NCBI GenBank assembly: GCA_020831965.1
Contig: JAFIFP010000014.1
Location: 273,016-337,015 of the forward strand
Reading direction: 5' to 3'
Source of the DNA: Idiomarina sp.
GTDB taxonomy: Bacteria; Pseudomonadota; Gammaproteobacteria; Enterobacterales; Alteromonadaceae
DNA length: 64,000 nucleotides
Positions 8,268-15,737 of the stretch are shown in pieces. Under the pieces are notes generated by a model. That model was not told the origin of the DNA. It made no database searches and was given only the letters and a program-made list of their open reading frames with translations. The position numbers and the translations under genes are program-made. Positions within the stretch are counted from its first letter, which is position 1, and every line of letters begins with the position of its first letter.

Positions 8268-9393
8268 ATGGGTTTCGTTCCCGAAGCAAGTGGGCACGGC
8301 ATCACGTCAGGCTCACGCTGACTTTCCGGAAGAGGCAATTTATGAGCGCGAGGCTGGCCGAAGTGGTTTCTTCGGCCCAGCAACGCATTTCCATCACACC
8401 CATGCCCCAACAGGCTGGAGTGAGTGGGAAGGTCCCTTGCGCCCACGTGCCTTTAATTTTCATACGTTAACCGGTCTCGATACGACATCTCCTTGGCAGG
8501 CGCCTAATCTACTTTTCAATGCAAGCTGCAAATTTAGAATTTGGCATTTGCACAAGCCCATGAAGAAACTGGCTCGGAATGCCGACGGCGATGATTTGCT
8601 GTTTATTCACGAAGGCGCTGGTGAGTTATTTTGTGACTACGGGCACTTAACCTTACGCGATGGTGACTATGTGGTGATTCCACGGTCAACAAACTGGCGT
8701 ATTGAGCCGAGCGAAGCGATGCAAATCGTAATGATAGAGGCAACTAATGGCTCTTATCAGCTGCCTGAGAAAGGTTTGGTGGGAAATCATGCCATCTTCG
8801 ATTCAGCGTGCCTTGATGTGCCAGATATTGATGATGCGTTCAAAGCTCAGTACAGCGAGTCTAGTTGGCAAGTTGAAGTGAAACGTCACGGAGAAGTCTC
8901 TGTTGTCACCTTCCCATATAACCCGCTCGATGCGGTTGGTTGGCACGGTGACTTAGCGCCTGTACGCATTAACTGGCGCGATATTCGTCCGTTAATGAGT
9001 CATCGTTATCACTTGCCGCCTTCAGCACACACCACTTTTGTCGCGGAACGCTTTGTGGTTTGTACCTTTGTGCCTCGGCCGATTGAGAGTGACCCAGGCG
9101 CATTAAAAGTACCGTTTTATCACAACAACGATGATTATGACGAAGTGCTGTTTTACCACGCCGGTGACTTTTTCAGTCGTGATAATATTGATCGCGGTAT
9201 GGTGACCTTCCATCCCGCAGGTTTTACCCATGGCCCACACCCCAAAGCGTTTAAAGCCGGGCGTGAGCATAAAAAGAAATTTACTGATGAAGTGGCGGTG
9301 ATGTTGGATGCGAGAGACTCCTTGTCGGTAGGCGAAGTCGCCTCGCAAGTTGAGAGTCCGGATTACGTCATGAGTTGGCAGGAGAAGAAATAA
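8260..9393 (+). CDS. hmgA: Homogentisate 1,2-dioxygenase
   Basis: 377 aa cupin-type ring-cleaving dioxygenase. The N-terminal THFHHTHAPTGWSEWEGPLRP and the C-terminal iron-binding stretch FYHNNDDYDEVLFYHAGDF to FTHGPHP are recognisable and contain the His/Glu ligands. It opens homogentisate to maleylacetoacetate. At 377 aa it is shorter than the ~430-445 aa of many HmgA proteins but matches the compact bacterial subfamily. It overlaps hppD by 8 nt, and its stop overlaps the fahA start (TAATG), indicating translational coupling. Confidence 0.92.
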   Translation: MRKWVSFPKQVGTASRQAHADFPEEAIYEREAGRSGFFGPATHFHHTHAPTGWSEWEGPLRPRAFNFHTLTGLDTTSPWQAPNLLFNASCKFRIWHLHKPMKKLARNADGDDLLFIHEGAGELFCDYGHLTLRDGDYVVIPRSTNWRIEPSEAMQIVMIEATNGSYQLPEKGLVGNHAIFDSACLDVPDIDDAFKAQYSESSWQVEVKRHGEVSVVTFPYNPLDAVGWHGDLAPVRINWRDIRPLMSHRYHLPPSAHTTFVAERFVVCTFVPRPIESDPGALKVPFYHNNDDYDEVLFYHAGDFFSRDNIDRGMVTFHPAGFTHGPHPKAFKAGREHKKKFTDEVAVMLDARDSLSVGEVASQVESPDYVMSWQEKK

Positions 9394-10418
9394 TGAAGTT
9401 AGCGACGTATCGCGATGGAACACGAGATGGCCGTTTGGTCGTAGTTAGCAAAGACTTAAAACGAGCTGTAGCTGTGCCGGAGATTGCACCGACGCTGCAA
9501 ACTGCATTAGATGACTGGACAGCGATGAGTCCGCGCCTGCAGGAAGTTTATATTGCCTTGAACAATCGTAAATTGAGTGATGACTTTGCTTTTGATGAAG
9601 TGCAGTGCGAGTCACCTTTGCCACGGGCATACCACTGGGCTGATGGCAGTGCTTATGTGAATCATGTGGAGTTAGTGCGTAAAGCACGCGGAGCAGAAAT
9701 GCCTCCGAGCTTTTGGGAAGACCCCTTGATGTATCAAGGTGGTTCTGATGCCTTTATCGGCCCGCGTGCAGATTTACCATTGCCAAGTGATGAGTGGGGC
9801 ATCGATTTTGAAGGTGAGATTGCCGTGATCACCGATGACGTGCCCATGGGTGTCGATGCGAAACGTGCTGAAGACCATGTGAAACTTGTGATGTTGGTCA
9901 ATGATGTGTCGTTGCGTGGATTGATTCCAGGTGAGTTAGCCAAAGGCTTTGGTTTCTATCAGTCGAAACCCTCGTCAGTGTTTTCGCCAGTAGCAGTGAC
10001 CCTTGACGAGCTTGCGGAGCATTGGCGTGATGCAAAATTACATTTGCCATTGCAGTCTACCTATAACGATAAGCTATTCGGGAAGCCGAATGCAGGCGTA
10101 GATATGACCTTTAACTTTGGCCAGTTGATTGCGCATGCGGCGAAGTCACGCCCCTTGTGTACCGGAACCATTATTGGTTCAGGCACAGTTTCTAATAAGC
10201 AAGGTACCGAGCATGGCACTAGTATTGATGAAGGTGGTGTTGGCTATAGCTGCATTGCCGAAGTCCGTATGATTGAAACCATTCGTGACGGTAAGCCCTC
10301 GACACCATTCATGAAGTTTGGCGACCGGATCCGCATTGAGATGCTTAGCCCAGAAGGGCATTCTATTTTCGGTGCAATTGATCAGAAGATGGTGCGTTAT
10401 GAAGGACCAGATGCATGA
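9393..10418 (+). CDS. fahA: Fumarylacetoacetase (FAH family)
   Basis: 341 aa from ATG 9393, which overlaps the hmgA stop and follows GGAGAAGAAAT. An in-frame ATG at 9375 lies inside hmgA and is less likely. FAH-fold motifs: DFEGEIAVIT (metal-binding acidic residues), VNDVSLRGL, KGFGFYQSKPSSVFSP and GSGTVSNKQGTEHG. It hydrolyses fumarylacetoacetate to fumarate and acetoacetate, the last step of tyrosine breakdown. It belongs to the shorter bacterial form with a distinct N-terminal domain, not the ~420 aa eukaryotic-like form. maiA overlaps by 4 nt. Confidence 0.92.
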   Translation: MKLATYRDGTRDGRLVVVSKDLKRAVAVPEIAPTLQTALDDWTAMSPRLQEVYIALNNRKLSDDFAFDEVQCESPLPRAYHWADGSAYVNHVELVRKARGAEMPPSFWEDPLMYQGGSDAFIGPRADLPLPSDEWGIDFEGEIAVITDDVPMGVDAKRAEDHVKLVMLVNDVSLRGLIPGELAKGFGFYQSKPSSVFSPVAVTLDELAEHWRDAKLHLPLQSTYNDKLFGKPNAGVDMTFNFGQLIAHAAKSRPLCTGTIIGSGTVSNKQGTEHGTSIDEGGVGYSCIAEVRMIETIRDGKPSTPFMKFGDRIRIEMLSPEGHSIFGAIDQKMVRYEGPDA

Positions 10419-11056
10419 AGCTATTCGGTTACTGGCGCTCATCTGCCAGCTATCGGGTTCGCATTGGCCTCAGTCTCAAAGGGATAGCATACGACTATGA
10501 GCCCATCCATCTGCTACGCAGTGGAGGCGAACAAAGAACAAGCGAATACAAAACGTTAAATCCAGCAGGACTTGTACCGACGCTCGTCGACGATACCGTG
10601 GTTTTGAATCAGTCACTTGCTATCCTTGAGTATCTCGACAGTGTGCAAGCAGAACCGCGTCTCGTACCAACAGATCCGGTCGCTGCTGCACGGGTTCGAA
10701 TGATGGCGCTCGATATGGCGGCGGATCTGCAGCCTATCACTAATTTGCGTATTCTTCAGTACCTTACAGGAACGTTGGAAATTGAAGAAGGGCAGAAGAT
10801 GGACTGGATTCATCATTGGGTGAAAACCGCGTTTCAAGCTTATGAGCTGCGTCTAGCGCAATGGGGTGGTAGATATTCGGTCGGTGACACGGTGAGTATG
10901 GCGGACATTTGCTTGGTGCCTCAAGTCTACAATGCGCAACGTTTCGGGGTGGATTTGACAGATTTCCCCAGACTTATAGCGGTTTATGACAATCTCCAGG
11001 CACTTGACGCTTTTCAACGTGCACGGCCGGAAGCTCAGCCTGACGCTGAGGTATAG
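10415..11056 (+). CDS. maiA: Maleylacetoacetate isomerase (zeta-class glutathione S-transferase)
   Basis: 213 aa. The zeta-GST active-site motif YWRSSASYRVRIGL (SSxSxRVR, about residues 9-18) is at the N-terminus. TLNPAGLVPTLVDD and QSLAILEYLD form the glutathione site, and an all-helical C-terminal domain with SMADICLVPQV follows. It isomerises maleylacetoacetate to fumarylacetoacetate with glutathione. It is the last gene of the hppD operon and overlaps fahA by ATGA; a terminator follows within 20 nt. Confidence 0.95.
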   Translation: MKLFGYWRSSASYRVRIGLSLKGIAYDYEPIHLLRSGGEQRTSEYKTLNPAGLVPTLVDDTVVLNQSLAILEYLDSVQAEPRLVPTDPVAAARVRMMALDMAADLQPITNLRILQYLTGTLEIEEGQKMDWIHHWVKTAFQAYELRLAQWGGRYSVGDTVSMADICLVPQVYNAQRFGVDLTDFPRLIAVYDNLQALDAFQRARPEAQPDAEV

Positions 11057-11070
11057 TCGTCTATCGCAGG

Positions 11071-11102
11071 AGCGCTCGCCATTGGCGGGCGCTTTTGTTT
11101 TA
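11071..11102 (+). terminator. Terminator of the hppD-hmgA-fahA-maiA operon
   Basis: GCGCTCGCC-ATT-GGCGGGCGC stem (one G-U pair) followed by TTTTGTTTT. Confidence 0.85.
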
Positions 11103-11164
11103 ATACCTCATGAAAATATCCTGATTTATACACATTTACGTGCTTGACCGGATAGGACAATACA

Positions 11165-13645
11165 ATGAAAAAAACACTCGTCTTAGCAGTTTCCGCTGCG
11201 ATCTTTTCAGTGTCATGTGCCTCGGGCTATGACACCAGCGCGACTCCTCGTACTGCGGAGCCATACCAGGCCACCGCTCCTACCGTGATAAACGGTGACC
11301 GTGCCATTACCTTACAACAAGTCATGGCTGATCCTGATTGGTTCGCGCGTTCACCTGAACGTCCGTTCTGGTCGTTGGATGGGCAATCCATTTTGTTTGA
11401 TCGCAAGCGTGAAGGTGCGCAAATTCGTGATACTAAGCGCATTCAAGTAGGGCAGGCCGGTAATGGCGAAGTGGTCGCGTTAAGTGAGCTGCATGCCTAT
11501 GCAACACGCGGTGCCTTGCATTCAACAGATCGTCAACTCAGTGCTTATACTTTTGAGCGCAATATTTTTGTGCACAATAACGCGACGGGTGAGTTGTATC
11601 AGTTGACGCGCGATACGAGCAACAAAACAGATTTACAGTTCCTAACGGACGGCCGTTTAAGCTTCCGTCAGGGTAACGACTTTTATGCGATTCATGTGGG
11701 CTCGGGTCGCACGGAAATGCTCGCTACTTTGAGCACTTCAGATGCGCCAGTGCCGGTCAGCAATCCGCGGGATTATTTAGCGCGCGAAGAAGTTGAATTG
11801 ATCGAGTATAACCAAGTTCAACGCCGTCAGCGCCAAGAGCGTTTTGATCATCAGTCAGAATTGCGTCGTTCGAACCCGACGACCAGTCCAGAACCTTTCT
11901 ACCTCGGTCGAAACTTGAATGTGGTGGATGCCAGTCTGTCACCGGCAGGAGATCGTCTGATCGTGGCTGTTTCTGAGCCGACCAGTTGGCGGGGCGAGTC
12001 TGACTCGATGCCGCGTTATGTTACTGAGTCGGGTCGCATTGAAATGCAAGACGTTCGTCGTCGTGTGGCCGATGCGCAGCCTGAACAACATCGTATTTTC
12101 TTGCTTGATCTGCGTAACGGTGAAAAGCAGGAGCTGAGCTTTGAAAGCTTACCTGGGTATGATGAAGACGTATTGCGTGCAGTGCGTGAGGAAAATTACG
12201 CGGCTCGTGGTGAGCGTTACCGCAGTGAGCGTAATCCTCGTCCGATTATGTTGATGCCGCGCTGGTCGGCTGCGCAGGGCAATGTCACATGGCGTGAAGA
12301 TGGTAGCGATGTCGCCATCATGTTGCGAGCGTGGGACAACAAAGATCGTTGGATTGCCACGGTTGATTTAAATGCAGGACGTTTAGTGAGTCAGCACCGC
12401 CTGCATGATGAAGCGTGGATTAACCGTACCTTTAATGACTTCGGTTGGTTACCGGGTCAACGTGCCTTGTGGTACGTGTCGGAAGAGAGTAATTACCCTC
12501 ATATTTACGTACGTGACTTAGCGCGTGGAGGCAACACGCGTCAACTCACCTCAGGTGCGTTTAAAATTGATGATGTAACCCTCGATCAGGCCGGTGAATA
12601 CTTCTACTTCCAGTCAAATAAGCCGCACCCTGGGGTATTTGAAATCTATCGTGTTAGTTCGCGCGGTGGTGACATGGAGCAGCTCACTGACTTAGGTGGT
12701 ATTAACAGCTATGTATTAAGTCCCGATGAATCACAGCTGCTGATCACACATTCAAGTGCGTTGCAGCCCCCAGAGCTCTATTTGCAGGCGAACCGCAGCA
12801 ACGCGCAGGCGAATCGTTTGACCCACACGACCACGGAAGCCTTTGCTGAGATGCCATGGGTGATGCCAGATATCGTAGCTATTCCGTCGAGCCATGATGA
12901 GTTACCTATTTACAGTCGGGTTTATCTGCCTGCTGACTTTGATCCAAATAAAGAGGGAGGCTATCCAGCCGTTGTCTTTATTCATGGTGCGGGATACTTG
13001 CAGAATGCTCATGCCGGTTGGTCACAATATTTCCGCGAGTTCATGTTCCATAACAAACTGCTTCAGCAAGGTTATGTGGTACTTGATTTAGATTTCCGTG
13101 GCTCGAAAGGATATGGACGCGATTGGCGCACTGCCGTATATCGTCAAATGGGCACGCCAGAAGTAGAAGACTTAGTCGACGTAGTCCAGTGGATGGGACA
13201 GCATACTAATGTGGATGTGGAGCGTGTCGGTACCTATGGCGGTTCTTATGGTGGTTTCCTTACCTTCATGGCGCTATTTAAAGAGCCAGGCTTGTTCAAA
13301 GCGGGTGCAGCATTACGTCCTGTAACGGATTGGGCGCACTACAACACTGGGTATACTTCAAACATCTTGAACTTACCAAGTGACGATCCTATTGCGTACC
13401 GTCGTAGCTCACCGATTTACTTCGCTGAGGGTTTGGAAGATGCGTTATTAATAAGCGCGCCAATGGTTGACGATAACGTCTTTTTCCAAGACTCAGTGCG
13501 CTTAGTACAGCGTCTGATTGAGCTAGAAAAGGAAAACTTCGAAACGGCCATTTTCCCCGTCGAGCCTCATGGCTTTGTTCAACCCAGTGGCTGGTTAGAT
13601 CAATACCGTCGCATCTACAAGTTGTTTGAAGACAATTTGAAGTAA
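11165..13645 (+). CDS. S9-family serine peptidase, lipoprotein
   Basis: 826 aa. It opens with a signal peptide ending in a lipobox (IFSVSC, Cys at about 18), so it is predicted to be envelope-anchored. A WD40-like beta-propeller region follows (about residues 40-560), with propeller strand motifs such as FWSLDGQSILFD and FYFQSNKPHPGVFEI. The C-terminal alpha/beta-hydrolase domain has GTYGGSYGGFL (nucleophile Ser694), an Asp in PMVDDNV and His in VEPHGFVQ. Prolyl-oligopeptidase/dipeptidyl-peptidase-type activity on peptides is expected. It stands alone; an IS element now separates it from its terminator. Confidence 0.88.
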   Translation: MKKTLVLAVSAAIFSVSCASGYDTSATPRTAEPYQATAPTVINGDRAITLQQVMADPDWFARSPERPFWSLDGQSILFDRKREGAQIRDTKRIQVGQAGNGEVVALSELHAYATRGALHSTDRQLSAYTFERNIFVHNNATGELYQLTRDTSNKTDLQFLTDGRLSFRQGNDFYAIHVGSGRTEMLATLSTSDAPVPVSNPRDYLAREEVELIEYNQVQRRQRQERFDHQSELRRSNPTTSPEPFYLGRNLNVVDASLSPAGDRLIVAVSEPTSWRGESDSMPRYVTESGRIEMQDVRRRVADAQPEQHRIFLLDLRNGEKQELSFESLPGYDEDVLRAVREENYAARGERYRSERNPRPIMLMPRWSAAQGNVTWREDGSDVAIMLRAWDNKDRWIATVDLNAGRLVSQHRLHDEAWINRTFNDFGWLPGQRALWYVSEESNYPHIYVRDLARGGNTRQLTSGAFKIDDVTLDQAGEYFYFQSNKPHPGVFEIYRVSSRGGDMEQLTDLGGINSYVLSPDESQLLITHSSALQPPELYLQANRSNAQANRLTHTTTEAFAEMPWVMPDIVAIPSSHDELPIYSRVYLPADFDPNKEGGYPAVVFIHGAGYLQNAHAGWSQYFREFMFHNKLLQQGYVVLDLDFRGSKGYGRDWRTAVYRQMGTPEVEDLVDVVQWMGQHTNVDVERVGTYGGSYGGFLTFMALFKEPGLFKAGAALRPVTDWAHYNTGYTSNILNLPSDDPIAYRRSSPIYFAEGLEDALLISAPMVDDNVFFQDSVRLVQRLIELEKENFETAIFPVEPHGFVQPSGWLDQYRRIYKLFEDNLK

Positions 13646-13679
13646 CGAAACATTGACTAGTCCTGAAATAGGTTGACAC

Positions 13680-14480
13680 TTATTTCGCATAAAACGCTCG
13701 ATGAATCTCATCGGGCGTTTTATATTTTAGCGCCAAATGAGGGCGCCGTGTGTTGTAAATGAGCACCGACTCTTCGACCATTTTTCGTGCCTCATTGATG
13801 TCCGCCGGTTTGTGCAAGAGATACTCTCCTCTCAATATTCCGTTGACCCGCTCGGCAAGGGCATTCTGGTAGCAGTCGTAGCCATCCGTCATTGAACATT
13901 TTACTTTATAGGTCTGATGTACACGCTGATATTGATGCGAACAGTACTGTACCCCACGATCAGAGTGATGGAGCAACGGCTCATCGCTCTTCCTTTTTCG
14001 TAAGGCTTTCCGATACGCTTTGATGACCGAGTCCGTTGATAGGTTATCGTGGACATGATGCCCGACGATTTTTCGTGACCATGCATCGGTAATTAAGCTT
14101 AGATAGGCACTTCCAGATTTCACTGGTAAATAGGTGATATCTGCAACCCAAACTTGCTCAGGCTGAGTTGGAACCACTTGTTCTGGCCCCACTTTTAGTA
14201 AATTAGGATGACGACGAAAGCGATGATGGCTCTGTGTCGTTTTATGGTACGCACGCTTCGTAGCAACCAATAACCGTGCTTGGCGCAGTGCATCAAATAA
14301 GCGGTCTCGGCCGATGGTTATATCAGTACATGCTCTCATCATTGACAGAAGTTTACGTGTACCTAGCCTAGGTTGAAGCATACGCTCTTGCTTCACAAAC
14401 TGAATGACGGACGTAATCACCTCTTGAGAAGCAATAGCCCGCTGGCGTTGCTTATAATAGGCTTGGCGAGTGTACCCCAT
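13680..14480 (-). CDS. IS3-family transposase OrfB (integrase catalytic domain)
   Basis: 266 aa from ATG 14480; the same frame is open further upstream (reading AVAHLSVSKACYF), as expected if it is mainly made as an OrfAB fusion. N-terminal HTH_21-like region, then an rve/DDE domain: Asp in WVADITYLP, Asp in HHSDRGVQYCS, Glu in NALAERVNGILRGEY, the DD(35)E triad intact. It catalyses transposition. The C-terminal LIYNTRRPHLAL is typical of the IS3 family, IS150/IS3 groups. Confidence 0.93.
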   Translation of the reverse strand: MGYTRQAYYKQRQRAIASQEVITSVIQFVKQERMLQPRLGTRKLLSMMRACTDITIGRDRLFDALRQARLLVATKRAYHKTTQSHHRFRRHPNLLKVGPEQVVPTQPEQVWVADITYLPVKSGSAYLSLITDAWSRKIVGHHVHDNLSTDSVIKAYRKALRKRKSDEPLLHHSDRGVQYCSHQYQRVHQTYKVKCSMTDGYDCYQNALAERVNGILRGEYLLHKPADINEARKMVEESVLIYNTRRPHLALKYKTPDEIHRAFYAK

Positions 14481-14512
14481 AAAGTAGCAAGCCTTAGAAA
14501 CGCTTAAGTGCG

Positions 14513-14908
14513 CTACCGCTTTGCTTTCGACGACGTGCCTCGCCGCTTTTTTACAACATTCACCCCATAGTCTTTCTTCAAGACATCTATAACAGCTTCA
14601 AAAAACTCTGCCTTTTGTTCAGATTCGGCGAGCTTTTGTTCCAGCTCTTTAATTCGTTGTTCGGGGCTTTGAGGACGTGACGGCTCGTTCGACATCCTAC
14701 TTTCTCCACGGTAAAAGGACGGTGTCCCACCAGACCAATCTAGCTGACCATGTTTCCTTAGCCAAACTAAAACGGTCGAACGACCTTGAATTCCATAACG
14801 GTCTTGAGCTTGTCGGTAAGTCATTTCGCCCTTTTCGACTTGGTCAACAACCTCTAATTTAAAGGCGAGAGAATAATCGCGTTGTGAACGTCTAGCTTCT
14901 ATTTTCAT
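14513..14908 (-). CDS. IS3-family transposase OrfA (helix-turn-helix)
   Basis: 131 aa from ATG 14908, preceded by TTTTGGAGAGTTCA; the upstream TTG at 14920 is part of the ribosome site rather than a start. The N-terminal helix-turn-helix (SLAFKLEVVDQVEKGEMTYR, then YGIQGRSTVLVWLRKHG) binds the element ends, and a C-terminal leucine-zipper-like coil (EQRIKELEQKLAESEQK) mediates multimerisation. The slippery heptamer A AAA AAG occurs near the 3' end, and the -1 frame is open from there through orfB, giving a predicted 409-aa OrfAB. Confidence 0.9.
   Translation of the reverse strand: MKIEARRSQRDYSLAFKLEVVDQVEKGEMTYRQAQDRYGIQGRSTVLVWLRKHGQLDWSGGTPSFYRGESRMSNEPSRPQSPEQRIKELEQKLAESEQKAEFFEAVIDVLKKDYGVNVVKKRRGTSSKAKR
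14546..14552 (-). promoter_or_regulatory. Programmed -1 ribosomal frameshift site (AAAAAAG)
   Basis: In the orfA frame the sequence reads GTA AAA AAG, the standard A AAA AAG slip heptamer. Shifting by -1 gives AAA AAA GCG and an open frame through the orfB ATG at 14480. This produces the OrfAB transposase. Confidence 0.8.
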
Positions 14909-14968
14909 TGAACTCTCCAAAACTGATGCTGGAAAGTGTCAACCTTATTCAGGACGGGTCACATGAGT

Positions 14969-15008
14969 AAAAAAGGCTGGGCAACGGTGGTTGTCCAGCC
15001 TTTTTATT
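14969..15008. terminator. Bidirectional terminator displaced by the IS insertion
   Basis: AAAAAGGCTGGGCAAC and GTTGTCCAGCCTTTTT form a stem with GGTG in the loop; A-run and T-run flank it, so it can serve both strands. Before the IS inserted it would have stood about 20 nt after the S9 peptidase stop; it also ends the minus-strand rhomboid gene. Confidence 0.85.
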
Positions 15009-15021
15009 TTAAGCGAATCGA

Positions 15022-15624
15022 CTAATCCTTCTTTGTTTTGTTTTTTAATATCTCTAGCGCTTCTTTGGATTTGCGCTTCAGACTTGGTACTGCAATCAGA
15101 CCGCCAATTGCGCCACCAATATGTGTAAGATAAGCCACTTGTGCTTCAAGCCAAATGGGGCTGCTATCCGCCCGAATGACATCACTGATGAGCTTAAGTA
15201 CCAACAGAGCGAGTAAAGCCCGCGCAAGCCATGGATGCTCCTCATGCATTTTAAACGCAACGTACACCACAACCCCATGAAGTACCCCCGATAGCCCAAC
15301 AAATAGGTATTCACTGCCAAGAATAACCGAGGTTAAAGTGGCAAACAGGGCGCTAAACAACATGACATTCATCAATAAACGGCCTTGCACATACTGTCGA
15401 AAAGCCACAACGAGAATCCAAAACACCGCGAGATTCATGAATAAGTGCAAGGTATTTAAGTGTACAAGATGCGTGGTAAATATTTGCCACAACTGCTGAT
15501 TTAATGGTTTTGCCTCGAGAGCAAGATAGGTGGCAAAGTCTGGATTAAAGTAGATGCTAAAAATAATCAGCGTGAGTACAAATGGCGCTAAAAATGGTCT
15601 GAATTTCAGTAAGATATATTTCAT
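15022..15624 (-). CDS. Rhomboid-family intramembrane serine protease, probable rhombosortase
   Basis: 200 aa with about six membrane segments. Rhomboid features: FTTHLVHLNTLHLFMN (residues 49-64), the serine motif GLSGVLHG at 110-117 (nucleophile Ser112) and the partner His168 in THIGGAIGG. The GLSGVLHG form, rather than plain GxSG, is the hallmark of rhombosortases (RrtA), which process proteins carrying a GlyGly-CTERM tail. A lysine-rich cytoplasmic C-terminus follows. No GlyGly-CTERM protein is visible in this window, so substrates would be elsewhere. A generic rhomboid protease is the alternative. Confidence 0.75.
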   Translation of the reverse strand: MKYILLKFRPFLAPFVLTLIIFSIYFNPDFATYLALEAKPLNQQLWQIFTTHLVHLNTLHLFMNLAVFWILVVAFRQYVQGRLLMNVMLFSALFATLTSVILGSEYLFVGLSGVLHGVVVYVAFKMHEEHPWLARALLALLVLKLISDVIRADSSPIWLEAQVAYLTHIGGAIGGLIAVPSLKRKSKEALEILKNKTKKD

Positions 15625-15737
15625 AAATTATTCGTCTAAGGCTAGAGTGAAGAACCGGACACTCAACTTTTGAGCGGCTTTACAATATGGTACTGTGTTT
15701 CACTCCGAAGTAGCAAAACACTCGAGGTTAATTCTTA

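Larger units (their letters stand above)
13654..14961 (-). mobile_element. IS3-family insertion sequence, complete (1308 bp)
   Basis: The element is bounded by 28-bp imperfect inverted repeats that begin TGAC and share TCCTGAA and AGGTTGACACTT (left 13654-13681, right 14934-14961). It is flanked by a 3-bp direct duplication, CAT at 13651-13653 and CAT at 14962-14964, as IS3-family elements make. It contains orfA and orfB in the arrangement needed for a -1 frameshift and looks functional. It lies between the stop codon of the S9 peptidase gene and the terminator at 14969. The sharp duplication suggests a fairly recent insertion. Confidence 0.93.
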
